From positions 806,001-870,000 of the forward strand of contig NZ_JAHSTY010000001.1 of NCBI RefSeq assembly GCF_019145355.1: 64,000 bases of DNA. Direction: 5' to 3'. Source of the stretch: Pseudomonas azadiae (GTDB taxonomy: Bacteria; Pseudomonadota; Gammaproteobacteria; Pseudomonadales; Pseudomonadaceae). A program made the position numbers and the translations under genes. The notes under the pieces are model-generated. The model searched no databases. It saw only the letters and a program-made list of their open reading frames with translations, and was not told the DNA's origin. Positions 17,179-26,023 of this stretch are shown here, one piece after another. The first letter of the stretch is position 1, and each line of letters starts with the position of its first letter.

Positions 17179-18102
17179 TTAAAGCGCCCGATCAAACAAC
17201 GGCGTCACGTCATACCGCTGCTTCAGCATCTGCGCATCCACCAGGAAATCCGCTGTGGCCTGGGCTTCGCTGACAATCTTCGGCGAGATGGGCAGCACCT
17301 TGATCGCATCGCGCTTGAACCACACCTTGGCGATTTCCGGCGCCGACTGATTGGCCTTGGACCATGCCTCGGCATACTCATCAACGTGCGTGGCGCTCCA
17401 CACCCGCGCACGGGTGAGGCGTGCGATGAAGTCCTTGATAATCGCGCTTTTCTGCGCCAGGGCCGGTTCATACGCCACGATGTAAGTCGGCGCGCTCATC
17501 AGGCCCTTGGCGTTGCGGATCAGGGTGCTGCCTTCTTTTTCCTGCAGCGACACGTAGGGTTCCCACGTACCGAAGGCGTCGATGTCGCCCTGGGTCAGCG
17601 CCAGGCTCGCTTCGGCCGGCAACAGGTATTTGAAATGGACGCTGCTGCGCGGCACACCGGCTTCGTCCAGCGCCTTGTACGCCAGTTGCTGGCTCCACGA
17701 GCCGTTCCAGATGGCGACTGTCTTGCCTTTGAGGTCCGCCACCGAATGAATGCCCTTGCGCGCCACGATGCCCACGCCGTCGAGGCTGGTCTGGGTGCTG
17801 GCGACCACTTTGACCGGCGCGCCGTTGGCGGCGAGGCTGATCACCGGGGTATCGCCGACGATGCCCACGTCCAGCGCGCCGCTGGCAACCGCCGAGGCCA
17901 CGGGAGAGCCGGTGTTGAAGCGTTTGAAGTCGATCTTATAGGGCAGGTCTTTGAGCTCGCCGGAGAGCTCCAGCACGATGCGATTGGAGAAGAACTGATC
18001 GCCCACAATCAGTGTTTGAGGCTGCGCCGCCCATGTTGACGCGCCGTACAAAGAGAGCGAGGCCAGGCCCAGCAGAGAGAGCAGTGTTCGACGGTTGATC
18101 AT
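17179..18102 (-). CDS. ABC transporter substrate-binding protein, aliphatic sulfonate/taurine type
   Basis: A 307-residue exported protein (from ATG MINRRTLLSL) with signal peptide LLSLLGLASLSLYGASTWAA. The mature part fits the SsuA/TauA/NMT1-like fold: FKRFNTGSPVASAVASGALDVGIVGDTPVISLAANGAPVKVVAS, then DLKGKTVAIWNGSWSQQLAYKALDEAG and DAFGTWEPYVS. It is divergent across 243 bases from an acyl-CoA-dehydrogenase-like flavoprotein similar to desulfurisation enzymes, a layout common in sulfonate or organosulfur scavenging loci. No permease or ATPase is adjacent. An upstream in-frame start 16 codons earlier has no ribosome site. The ligand class is inferred. Confidence 0.87.
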   Translation of the reverse strand: MINRRTLLSLLGLASLSLYGASTWAAQPQTLIVGDQFFSNRIVLELSGELKDLPYKIDFKRFNTGSPVASAVASGALDVGIVGDTPVISLAANGAPVKVVASTQTSLDGVGIVARKGIHSVADLKGKTVAIWNGSWSQQLAYKALDEAGVPRSSVHFKYLLPAEASLALTQGDIDAFGTWEPYVSLQEKEGSTLIRNAKGLMSAPTYIVAYEPALAQKSAIIKDFIARLTRARVWSATHVDEYAEAWSKANQSAPEIAKVWFKRDAIKVLPISPKIVSEAQATADFLVDAQMLKQRYDVTPLFDRAL

Positions 18103-18345
18103 GAAAATCACCCACAGGGTAGTTGGTCGGTTGCAACCATCTGTGAGCATGCAGTCTGGTCGTTCGCCGTAGAAGCTATCGCAATAAAAGCGCCGGGTTT
18201 AATACTGTTGTGCACTATCGATAGAACTGGCTTGCAGCTCGCTAGCTACTTTTCGTATTAAAAATTTCGCCACCCTTGGGTTAGGGTGCCATCACCAGAC
18301 CACTGGACCCCAGCACCTGAACCACTTTCAGCAAGGTCCATTGCA

Positions 18346-19620
18346 ATGTCGATTCCCGCTTTGAATATCTGGGGCGCACCGCCCACCGCCCGCTACGAAC
18401 AACTGGCCGCGCCGTTTCGCCCGCTGTTTGCGCAGATTCTCGCGCAGGCCGCCGAGGCGGATCAGACGCGCGGCAACCTCGCCTCGGTGATCCAGCAACT
18501 GAACGCCCTGGGCTTGCCCCGTTGGCGTCTGCCGGTCAGTTATGGCGGCCAGGACGCCACCCTGGTCGAGCTGCTCACCCTGCTCACCGAGCTGTCTGCC
18601 GCCGACTCCAACATTACCCAGGCCCTGCGCGGCCACTTCGGTTTTTGCGAAGACGTACTCAGCGCCAAGGACCTCGACTGGCGCGCCAAATGGCTTGATC
18701 GCCTCGGCCAGGGCGCCCTGCTCTCCCCCGGCAGCACCGAAGTCGGCACCCAGGCCCGGGGCGATTTCGAAACCCGCCTGCACCGCGACGCTAACGGTGC
18801 GTTGCGCATCAGCGGCAAAAAGTTCTACACCACCGGCGCGCTCTACAGTGACCTGATCAACACCATCGCTACCGGTGAAGACGGCACGCACTACAGCGTG
18901 GTCGTCGACCTCAAGGCGCCCGGCGTGCAGATCGTGGATGACTGGAACGGCTTCGGCCAACGCCTCACCGCGAGCGGCACCTGCATGTTCGACAACGCAC
19001 CGGTGATGGACGACGACCTACGCCCGACCCAGCAGCGCTTTGGCCACGGCCAATCGTTCTTCCAGCTCTACCACCTCAGCACCCTCGCCGGCATCGCCCG
19101 CCGCGCTGCACTGAGTGGCGCCGAAGAACTCAGCCGGCGGGCCCGTACGTTTACCACCGGCAATGCCGACACCGCCGCGCAGGACGTGCAACTGCTGCAG
19201 GTGATCGGCGAGGTGGCGAGCCAAGCCTACGCCGCGCAAGCCATCGCGCAGCAGGCGGCGCAACGCCTGGAGCGCACGGCGCGTTACGTGGTCGCCCATG
19301 ACCAGCCGCTGCACGATGACGACCCGCAGGTGGCGCTGGCGGAGCTGGAAGTGTGCCTGGCAGTCAACCCGGTGGTGGATGCGACGCTGGCGGCCACCAC
19401 CGCGCTGTTCGATGCGCTGGGCGCCAGTGCCACCGCCAGCGACAAAGCGCTGGACCGGTTGTGGCGCAATGCGCGCACCTTGGCGAACCACAATCCGCGG
19501 GTATACAAGTCGCGGGTTGTGGGCAATTACCTGGTCAACGGGGTGCTGCCGCCCGCGCAGTGGCGGGTGGGTGTGGCGAAGGTTTCCACCTCTACGGGAA
19601 ACAGCGCCCGCAAAGAATAA
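18346..19620 (+). CDS. Acyl-CoA-dehydrogenase-like flavin monooxygenase (DszC/SfnB-like)
   Basis: A 424-residue protein of the acyl-CoA dehydrogenase superfamily, group including DszC/SfnB reduced-flavin-dependent desulfurisation enzymes. Visible landmarks are WRLPVSYGGQDATLVELL, ALRGHFGFCEDVL, the substrate/flavin loop TGALYSDLINTIA and the C-terminal helical half with RLWRNARTLANHNPRVYKSRVVGNYLVNG, typical of the monooxygenase-type members rather than fatty-acid dehydrogenases. The start is the ATG of MSIPALNIWG. Divergent from a sulfonate-type binding protein, so a role in oxidative cleavage of an imported organosulfur compound is likely but inferred. Confidence 0.85.
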   Translation: MSIPALNIWGAPPTARYEQLAAPFRPLFAQILAQAAEADQTRGNLASVIQQLNALGLPRWRLPVSYGGQDATLVELLTLLTELSAADSNITQALRGHFGFCEDVLSAKDLDWRAKWLDRLGQGALLSPGSTEVGTQARGDFETRLHRDANGALRISGKKFYTTGALYSDLINTIATGEDGTHYSVVVDLKAPGVQIVDDWNGFGQRLTASGTCMFDNAPVMDDDLRPTQQRFGHGQSFFQLYHLSTLAGIARRAALSGAEELSRRARTFTTGNADTAAQDVQLLQVIGEVASQAYAAQAIAQQAAQRLERTARYVVAHDQPLHDDDPQVALAELEVCLAVNPVVDATLAATTALFDALGASATASDKALDRLWRNARTLANHNPRVYKSRVVGNYLVNGVLPPAQWRVGVAKVSTSTGNSARKE

Positions 19621-19671
19621 CCTGCCCTGCAGGGGCGGGTTCGCTCCTGCAGCTTGCCTCCAACGGATCCG

Positions 19672-20253
19672 TCAGGCCTTCTTCCTGGCCCGAAAAGCCG
19701 ACACCTTCATCCGATTGCCGCAGGTCGCCATGCTGCACCAGCGGCGGCGGTGTGACTTGCTCAAGTCATGAAACAGCAGCACGCAATCATGGGCCTCGCA
19801 TTGGCGCACGAATTCGAACTTGTCGTGCGTGACCAGGCTGGCCAAGGCGTCGGCCACCGGCCAGAGCAGGCTGGCCGCACTGCTGTCTTTGGGCTGAGTG
19901 GCGACGCGCAACGCCGCTGTATCCGCCGCCCATTCCAGCCTGCTTACCGGGCGACCCACTTCAAGCACCTGGTTGATCACCGTGAGATCAACGGGAACGC
20001 CGGTCATTGCAGCATTCACCACAGCGCTTGAACACGCGCGCAGCTCACGTGCGAGGGCCAGCAGCCCCGGCGGCGCCTTCGGCTCGGCGTGCTCGCGCAA
20101 CAGTCCCGCCTGCATCAGCCAGCTCATGACGCCTTGATCATCAATAAAACAGTCATGGCGCTGATCACCCACACCGTACTGCGTATTGATGAAGTCGAGC
20201 GCCAGGTTGTCAGCCAGAAAAAGTGCGCCTGGGGCAGTGCTGATCGAATTCAT
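19672..20253 (-). CDS. ABATE-domain / CGNR zinc-finger regulator
   Basis: A 193-residue protein. The N-terminal ABATE domain begins LFLADNLALDFINTQ, and the C-terminal CGNR zinc finger reads CEAHDCVLLFHDLSKSHRRRWCSMATCGNR. Its four cysteines and CGNR fit a stress-responsive DNA-binding regulator. It is divergent from a haloalkane-dehalogenase-like hydrolase with a 96-base shared promoter gap, a common pairing, so it probably controls that hydrolase. Effector unknown. Confidence 0.9.
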   Translation of the reverse strand: MNSISTAPGALFLADNLALDFINTQYGVGDQRHDCFIDDQGVMSWLMQAGLLREHAEPKAPPGLLALARELRACSSAVVNAAMTGVPVDLTVINQVLEVGRPVSRLEWAADTAALRVATQPKDSSAASLLWPVADALASLVTHDKFEFVRQCEAHDCVLLFHDLSKSHRRRWCSMATCGNRMKVSAFRARKKA

Positions 20254-20349
20254 GGGCAGCCTGTAACTAATGAAAATATGTTTGACAGGTTACCAGACCC
20301 AAGCATAACCTTCAAACCACCACTTAACCGGTTACACAGGAAACCCATC

Positions 20350-21285
20350 ATGACCTCGTCCAAATCCATTGCCGCTGCCGGGCTCACCGCCTCCCTGCTG
20401 ATCAGCGGTGCGTCCGCTGCAGACAATCAAGTGCATTACCGCCATGCGCAGGTCGGCGACGTGAAGGTCTTCTACCGTGAGGCAGGCAACCCGGACGCGC
20501 CGACCGTCCTGCTGTTGCACGGCTTCGCCGGCTCGTCCTTCATGTTCCGCGACCTCATGCCTGCACTCGCCGACCGTTACCACGTGATCGCGCCGGACCT
20601 GCCGGCCTTCGGCTACACCGAAGCTCCGCCGCGCGGCAAATACGCCTACACCTTCAGCCAACTGGCAAAGACCATTGGTGAGTTCACTGAACAGCTCAAG
20701 CTGAACACATACACGCTCATGGTCCACGACTACGGTGCGCCCGTGGGCTGGCGCCTGGCCGTTGCCCACCCTGAGCGGGTGACCGCAATCATTTCCCAGA
20801 ACGGCAACGCGTATGAAGAAGGCTTGGGTGCCGGCTGGGCGCCGATCCAACGTTATTGGCACGCGCCCACCCAGCAGAATCGTGAAGCCCTGCATGACTT
20901 CCCTACCCCGGCCTCGATCAAGTGGCAATACCTTGAGGGCGTGGCCGACAAAAGCTCGGTCTCGCCCGATGGCTACACGCTGGAAGGCTTGCAGATATCC
21001 CGGCCCGGCAATGCCGAAATCCAGCTCGACCTGGTGCTGGACTACGCCTCGAACGTAGCGATGTACCCGGCGTTCCAAGCGTACTTCCGCCAGTACCAAC
21101 CGCCGTTGCTGGCGGTGTGGGGCAAGAATGATCCGTTCTTCCTGCCGGCCGGGGCCGAGGCTTGGAAGCGTGATCTTCCAAAAGCGGATATCCGGTTTTA
21201 TGACACCGGGCACTTTGCACTGGAGACGCATGGTCAGGAGATCATTCCGGTTATTCGGGCGTTTCTGGACAAGAACAATCGGTAA
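20350..21285 (+). CDS. Exported haloalkane-dehalogenase-like alpha/beta hydrolase
   Basis: A 311-residue protein from ATG MTSSKSIAAAG with a signal peptide ending near ASAAD. The alpha/beta-hydrolase landmarks are HGFAGSSFMFRD (oxyanion region, His57), nucleophile elbow VHDYGAPVG with Asp127 in place of Ser, acid Asp261 in WGKNDPFF and base His288 in GHFALETH. An Asp nucleophile is the mark of haloalkane dehalogenases and epoxide hydrolases. The halide-stabilising Trp next to the nucleophile is Tyr here, so epoxide or other chemistry is possible. The open frame runs further upstream into the regulator gap, but this ATG begins the signal peptide. Confidence 0.87.
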   Translation: MTSSKSIAAAGLTASLLISGASAADNQVHYRHAQVGDVKVFYREAGNPDAPTVLLLHGFAGSSFMFRDLMPALADRYHVIAPDLPAFGYTEAPPRGKYAYTFSQLAKTIGEFTEQLKLNTYTLMVHDYGAPVGWRLAVAHPERVTAIISQNGNAYEEGLGAGWAPIQRYWHAPTQQNREALHDFPTPASIKWQYLEGVADKSSVSPDGYTLEGLQISRPGNAEIQLDLVLDYASNVAMYPAFQAYFRQYQPPLLAVWGKNDPFFLPAGAEAWKRDLPKADIRFYDTGHFALETHGQEIIPVIRAFLDKNNR

Positions 21286-21301
21286 GCGGTCGCGCGAAGG
21301 C

Positions 21302-21451
21302 TTGTAGTGAGCGGGCTTGCCCCGCGCTGGGTGGCGAAGCCGCCCCAAATCAGGCGACTCGGTTTTACCTGTAACTCGGTGGCGCCTTCATTGGGGCGGC
21401 TTCGCCACCCGGCGCGGGCGGTGCGACGATTCGACGAGCCCGCTCACTACA
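21302..21451. repeat. REP doublet, family B, right half diverged
   Basis: TTGTAGTGAGCGGGCTTGCC opens the left unit; the right unit is the inverted partner but has a foreign stretch (GGTGCGACGATTCGAC) inserted before AGCCCGCTCACTACA, so the hairpin is asymmetric. It lies between two convergent genes. Confidence 0.88.
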
Positions 21452-21468
21452 GTCCCATGGATTTTGGG

Positions 21469-22350
21469 TCAAAAGGCCAATGAAGCGCCGTCTTCGGGAA
21501 TATCCACCCGCCCCTCAATTCCCTGCTTCTTGACGTAGCTGCGCAGTTGTTCGCGGGTCAGGGACATATGGTTGATGGCGTCCATGTGCACCGCCACAAT
21601 CTTCGCGTCTTTCGCGGTCTGTGCCGCACGCAGTACATCTTCCTCGCCCATGATGATCGAGCCTTCGAAGCCGCTCATCATGGCTTTGCCGGCGTTGAGC
21701 ACGATCACTTGCGGATGGAATTGCTCGATGGCCTGGTCGACCTCTTTACGCCATACCGTATCACCGGCCAGGTAGAGCGTCTTGTAGCCCGGCGCCTGGA
21801 AGACCACGCCCATGGCTTCGCCCAACGGCTTGGCCAGCGCCGGCACCGCGTACATTTCGTCGGTGCCGTGTTGCCCGCCGGTCTTGGTGATTTTGACGCC
21901 GCCGAACTCCGCTTCGTCCTTGAGCACGCGCACGTTCTTGAAGCCTTGGGAACGAATCAACTGCGCGTCTTCTTCATGCTGGGCGAACAATGGGATGTCC
22001 TTGGGCAGCGCCTGTTGCGCGGCATCGTCCCAGTGGTCGAGGTGCGTGTGAGTGACGATGACCGCATCGACCCCGGCGATGACCTCGGCCGGCGACTCGG
22101 GCAAATCCACCAACGGATTGCGCAGGTGGCTGCGGTAGGTGTTTTCAAACCCCGGGTAGGTGCCTTTCTTGGCCAGCATCGGGTCGATCAGAAACGTGGT
22201 ACCGCCGTAGGAAATTTTCACCGTGGCGTTACGCACCTGCTGCAGATCCACTTCGTGGGCAGCATCGGGCAGGTTCGAACCCGCGAACACGGGGGTAGCG
22301 GCTGCGCCACAGGCAATGCTGAGGGCCAGGGGGAGTGTGCTGAATTTCAT
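21469..22350 (-). CDS. Exported MBL-fold metallo-hydrolase
   Basis: A 293-residue protein with signal peptide MKFSTLPLALSIACGAAATPVFA. Metal-binding motif THTHLDHWDD is near residue 100, followed by GGQHGTDE and LYLAGDTVW, the usual order of beta-lactamase-fold hydrolases of the UlaG/YtnP-like branch. DFLIDPM-type strand TTFLIDPMLAKKG is present. Divergent from a GlxA-type regulator across 128 bases, so it is probably its target. Substrate unknown; lactonase or detoxification roles are possible but unsupported. Confidence 0.9.
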   Translation of the reverse strand: MKFSTLPLALSIACGAAATPVFAGSNLPDAAHEVDLQQVRNATVKISYGGTTFLIDPMLAKKGTYPGFENTYRSHLRNPLVDLPESPAEVIAGVDAVIVTHTHLDHWDDAAQQALPKDIPLFAQHEEDAQLIRSQGFKNVRVLKDEAEFGGVKITKTGGQHGTDEMYAVPALAKPLGEAMGVVFQAPGYKTLYLAGDTVWRKEVDQAIEQFHPQVIVLNAGKAMMSGFEGSIIMGEEDVLRAAQTAKDAKIVAVHMDAINHMSLTREQLRSYVKKQGIEGRVDIPEDGASLAF

Positions 22351-22426
22351 AAGTCAGGTCCTGTTGATGTATCGAGGCGTTCATTTTTGCCGAACACCTG
22401 AATAGCCAACAGTGGCCTGGATGACA

Positions 22427-22438
22427 TATATCGATATA
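22427..22438. promoter_or_regulatory. Palindrome TATATCGATATA between MBL hydrolase and GlxA-type regulator
   Basis: A perfect 12-base palindrome in the AT-rich divergent gap, 40 bases before the regulator start and 76 bases before the hydrolase start. It may be an operator or part of overlapping promoters. It resembles half sites of the ArsR operators at 59.2 and 59.5 kb but without their spacer, so no link is claimed. Confidence 0.45.
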
Positions 22439-22478
22439 ATCGGGCCACGCCACTCCTCACTGCCCCCAAGGTTTTCCC

Positions 22479-23450
22479 ATGCCGCCCATACGTGTTGCCG
22501 TGCTCGCTTTTGACGGCGTCAGCCTGTTTCATCTCTCCGTGCCGGGCATGGTGTTAGGCACCGCCCAATCGGCGCCCGATGCGCCTCACTACCTGGTTGA
22601 TTACTGCGCAGAAGTGCCGGGCATGGTCAGCAGTGACCAAGGCCTCGGCCTGTCGGTGAACCTCGGCCTGGAACTGATGCACACAGCCGACGTCATCATC
22701 ATCCCCGCGTGGGGCCACCAGTCAGTCGTTGCTTCTGCGCAACTGGTGAGCGCGCTGCAAATGGCCAACGCCCAAGGCAAGCTCATCGTAGGTTTGTGCC
22801 TGGGCGCCTTTGTGCTGGGCGACGCGGGCCTGCTGGACGACAAGCAAGTCACCACCCATTGGGCGGTTCGCGATGAGTTCGCGCGACGTTTCCCCAAGGC
22901 TCGCTTCCGCCCGGAAGTGCTGTATGTGGACGACGGCAACATCATTACCTCCGCGGGCACCGTCGCGGCCATCGACTGCTGCCTGCACCTGGTGCGCCAG
23001 CGACTGGGGGCCGATGTGGCGAACCGCACCGCTAAAATGCTGGTGACGCCGCCCCATAGGCAGGGCGGCCAGGCGCAATATGTGGAACATCCGGTACCGC
23101 ACTTATCCAGCGAAACGCATTTGTCTGAAGTGCTGGCGTGGGCGCGCGCGCACCTGGCCGACGACTTGTCCCTTGATGTCCTGGCCGAACGCGCAAAGAT
23201 GAGCCGGCGTACCTTTACCCGCCGGTTCAAGGAAGCCACCGGGACCACCGTGTCCAAATGGCTGAACGCTGAGCGCGTCGCCCGGGCACAGGCGTTGCTG
23301 GAAACCACGCAATTGCCAGTTGAGTGCATCGCGGGAGAAGTGGGTTTTGGCACGGCATTGTCGCTCAGGCAGCACTTTGGCGCGCAACTGGGAACGTCGC
23401 CGTCTGAGTACCGCAAGATGTTTTGCCTGGAGATGACGCGCAAGCCTTAA
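22479..23450 (+). CDS. GlxA-family transcriptional regulator (DJ-1/PfpI domain plus AraC HTH)
   Basis: A 323-residue protein. Residues 5-170 form a DJ-1/PfpI-like domain with the elbow GLCLGAFVLGDAGLL (Cys107), and residues about 215-315 an AraC-type double HTH: LDVLAERAKMSRRTFTRRFKEATGTTVSKWL and PVECIAGEVGFGTALSLRQHF. The group activates catabolic or detoxification genes. The start ATG follows CCCAAGGTTTTCCC. It is divergent from the MBL hydrolase and likely regulates it. Confidence 0.93.
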   Translation: MPPIRVAVLAFDGVSLFHLSVPGMVLGTAQSAPDAPHYLVDYCAEVPGMVSSDQGLGLSVNLGLELMHTADVIIIPAWGHQSVVASAQLVSALQMANAQGKLIVGLCLGAFVLGDAGLLDDKQVTTHWAVRDEFARRFPKARFRPEVLYVDDGNIITSAGTVAAIDCCLHLVRQRLGADVANRTAKMLVTPPHRQGGQAQYVEHPVPHLSSETHLSEVLAWARAHLADDLSLDVLAERAKMSRRTFTRRFKEATGTTVSKWLNAERVARAQALLETTQLPVECIAGEVGFGTALSLRQHFGAQLGTSPSEYRKMFCLEMTRKP

Positions 23451-23497
23451 TGCCGATCGGTTAAGCAGACGCGATGCTCAAAGCAACGACGATCAAA

Positions 23498-23586
23498 TGT
23501 GGGAGCGGGCTTGCTCGCGAAGGCGTCAGCCCAGCAAACATGATGTTGACTGGCCCACCGCTATCGCGGGCAAGCCCGCTCCCACA
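23498..23586. repeat. REPIN, family A
   Basis: TGTGGGAGCGGGCTTGCTCG and AAGCCCGCTCCCACA as inverted ends. The centre has lost perfect symmetry (TCAGCCCAGC versus ACTGGCCCACC). Lies between convergent genes. Confidence 0.9.
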
Positions 23587-23667
23587 GGAGATGCGCTTAA
23601 CTGAACTGTATTAGCGCAAGCCTGAAGCGCGGTAGGCCGCCCGATCAGAGCGCCCTACCCTGCCGTT

Positions 23668-24795
23668 TCATGCAGGCTCGGCGCGCGCTGAAGACTGCGT
23701 CCGAGCAGGCACTGCCGCCGCCTCGGGCAGCGAAGCGACATGCACAGTGCGCGACGGGAATGCAAAGCAAGCACCCAGCTCGGCGACCGCTTCCATGATG
23801 CTCAGGTTGATCCGTTGCTGCACATCCATATAGACGTTATAGCTCGCGTCCAGAACGATATAGACGGTCTCGAACTCCAGCGCGCTCTCACCAAAACTCC
23901 TGAAATGACAGCGGTCGAACCTGGCCAGTTCTTCACCTTTGATAATGTCCTGCACCCGTTGCGTGACCTGCCGGATCTGCTCGGTGGAGCAGTCGTAGGT
24001 CAGGCGAAATTCGAACACGATCCGCCGCTCCTGCAGCCGCTTGTAGTTCTGGATGGTGCTGCCGATCATATCGGCGTTGGCCATGACTATCTGTTCGCCA
24101 CCCAAGCTGCGGATGCGCGTGGTCTTGAGGCCCACATGCTCAACCGTACCGGCGAGCGTGCCCACCACGATGAAGTCGCCGACTTCAAAGGGTTTGTCGA
24201 CCGCAATGGACAGCGAGGCGAACACATCGCCCAGAATGTTCTGCACCGCCAGCGCCACCGCGATACCGCCCACGCCGAGGCTGGCGACAAACGCAGTGAT
24301 ATTGACGCCCAGGTTCGACAGCATCGCGAGCAGGATCACCGCCCATAGCAACACCCTGACGCCCCACAGGCTCAGGGTGGCCAGGGCGCTCGCCTGGAAC
24401 GTGCCATTGGCGCTGTGCCGAGAAAAGTAGCGGTGCAACCCAAGCGCCAAGGCGCGGTTGGCCCACAGGCCGATCTGCAACGCCGCCACCACAAACCACA
24501 GGCTGCTGACCCGGCCAAGCCAGCGCTCCGGCAAATCCAACAGACCAATCCCGACCAGGATCGAGGCCAACAGCAGCAATGTGGTGCTGGTCGCCGACAG
24601 TACTTGGCTGGCGATATAACTCAGATGGCCATTGTCGACACTTGCCCTGGCCTGGACCTTGCGAAAAACAAAACGGATGGCGGTTCTTGCCAGCCAGTAA
24701 CTGAGCGCAGCGGCGCAAATGGCAAGGGCCCAGTTGGCCAGCGAAATGCCCAGAATGGTGTACGTGGTGAAAAAACCTGCGAAATCCTCGGTCAT
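23668..24795 (-). CDS. MscS-family mechanosensitive channel
   Basis: A 375-residue membrane protein from the ATG after AAGGGGGTTTCA. Four or five hydrophobic segments precede the pore helix TM3-like NITAFVASLGVGGIAVALAVQNILGDVFASL, whose Gly/Ala packing is the MscS signature. The beta domain follows (KPFEVGDFIVVGTLAGTVEHVGLKTTRIRSLGGEQIVMANADMI), then the alpha/beta C-terminal domain. It should open on membrane tension to release osmolytes. Longer than E. coli MscS, with extra N-terminal helices. Stands alone. Confidence 0.92.
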   Translation of the reverse strand: MTEDFAGFFTTYTILGISLANWALAICAAALSYWLARTAIRFVFRKVQARASVDNGHLSYIASQVLSATSTTLLLLASILVGIGLLDLPERWLGRVSSLWFVVAALQIGLWANRALALGLHRYFSRHSANGTFQASALATLSLWGVRVLLWAVILLAMLSNLGVNITAFVASLGVGGIAVALAVQNILGDVFASLSIAVDKPFEVGDFIVVGTLAGTVEHVGLKTTRIRSLGGEQIVMANADMIGSTIQNYKRLQERRIVFEFRLTYDCSTEQIRQVTQRVQDIIKGEELARFDRCHFRSFGESALEFETVYIVLDASYNVYMDVQQRINLSIMEAVAELGACFAFPSRTVHVASLPEAAAVPARTQSSARAEPA

Positions 24796-25042
24796 TGAAA
24801 CCCCCTTTTGCAGCCTGCGTCGGCGCCTGCGTTGTCTCGCATGGCCAGCCGCAGCCAGGTAAACGCCGCTTGCATCTGGCGATGCAGTCAAGTGGCCTGT
24901 CAGGGTTAGGCGGCCTGGGTTTTCGGGTGTTCAATCTAATCGAGGGCAATCGCGACGGGGCCGGCATAGGGTATCCTGCGCGGCATCAACCTCGACCCCG
25001 GCCTGCGCGCCGGCCTTGAAGCCAGTGCATAGAGACCCCGGC

Positions 25043-25987
25043 ATGCTAATTGGGCACCGCTTCGAACGCACCGCCAACGGTGACCTGCACATCCACTCAT
25101 GCAACCGAGTGCAGAGCATGGTCGTGCTGCTGGTCGGCGCAATTGCCTTCATCCTGCCCTTGGCATGCGTCGGATTCTGGCTCACCGAATGGCAATCACA
25201 ACTGGCGGACCTGGACCCACTGTCGACCCTGCTGCTGGTGCTCGCGCTGCTCCTGATGCCTGCCCTGGGTCTGGCGCTGATGGTGTACATGGGCGTGCGC
25301 GAGTCGTTGTTGTTGTCGCGCGCCGACGGTGAAGGCAAGCGGCGCACGCAAAACTTCTTCGGGCGTCGCGAACGTATCGGGTCGGTCTTCAGAATCGACA
25401 CGGCACGCGCCCTCGAACTGCGCCGCCGCGAACAGGCCGAGCCCGCCTGCACCCAGCTATGGCTGGTGATGCGCGACGGCAGCGAGCAGCGCTTGACCAC
25501 CGATAACGTCCCGGTGGTGCCGGGAAACAAGCGCACCGATGCGTGGCTGCAGGCGCTGGCCGACTACCTGAACGTCGCCCTGCCCACCGAGGTCGTCATT
25601 GGGTCGGCGGCCGGCAAGCCAGCGCCCTATCGACCTGCCCCGTCGCCCGCCAAGAGCGCCAGGTTGCGCAAAACCAAAGGTCCCGCGCCTGCGGTTGAAC
25701 CCACTGAACAACTCGGCATTCCCCTACGCGCCCTGCTCACCTTGGTGGGTGCTTTCCTGGCGGTGCTGGAGCTGACCCAAGTTGTTGCATTGGTGCCCGC
25801 GGTGCTCAGCGGACGACTTCGGATCAACGGGTTTCGCTCGGGGTATACGACGTTCTACTGGGCTGAGCAACCGATCGCCTTTTCATTCAATGTGCTCATG
25901 GGTGTAGCCGAGGTACTGGTTATTGGGTTCATCGCCTGGGGTTGCCTGCGGACGGCGGTGCTGGGGCGGTTGAAAGCCAACCCCTGA
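25043..25987 (+). CDS. Membrane protein of unknown function
   Basis: A 314-residue protein from ATG MLIGHRFERTANG (a TTG nine codons earlier is possible). Two hydrophobic segments near residues 27-47 and 60-85, then a soluble stretch with basic linker (SPAKSARLRKTKGPAP), and two or three further segments near the C terminus (IPLRALLTLVGAFLAVLELTQVVALV and VLMGVAEVLVIGFIAW). The middle part (QLWLVMRDGSEQRLTTDN) looks like the PH-like fold common in bacterial two-TM proteins. No family assigned. It precedes a DUF1963 gene by 36 bases. Confidence 0.75.
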   Translation: MLIGHRFERTANGDLHIHSCNRVQSMVVLLVGAIAFILPLACVGFWLTEWQSQLADLDPLSTLLLVLALLLMPALGLALMVYMGVRESLLLSRADGEGKRRTQNFFGRRERIGSVFRIDTARALELRRREQAEPACTQLWLVMRDGSEQRLTTDNVPVVPGNKRTDAWLQALADYLNVALPTEVVIGSAAGKPAPYRPAPSPAKSARLRKTKGPAPAVEPTEQLGIPLRALLTLVGAFLAVLELTQVVALVPAVLSGRLRINGFRSGYTTFYWAEQPIAFSFNVLMGVAEVLVIGFIAWGCLRTAVLGRLKANP

Positions 25988-26023
25988 GTAGTAGGTCAAC
26001 AAATCACGGAAGGCAGCATCACC

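Noticed and set aside
22427..22438. TATATCGATATA as an ArsR site
   Set aside because: The eight-base spacer of the two ArsR operators is missing; similarity is limited to half sites, so it is listed only as a local palindrome.
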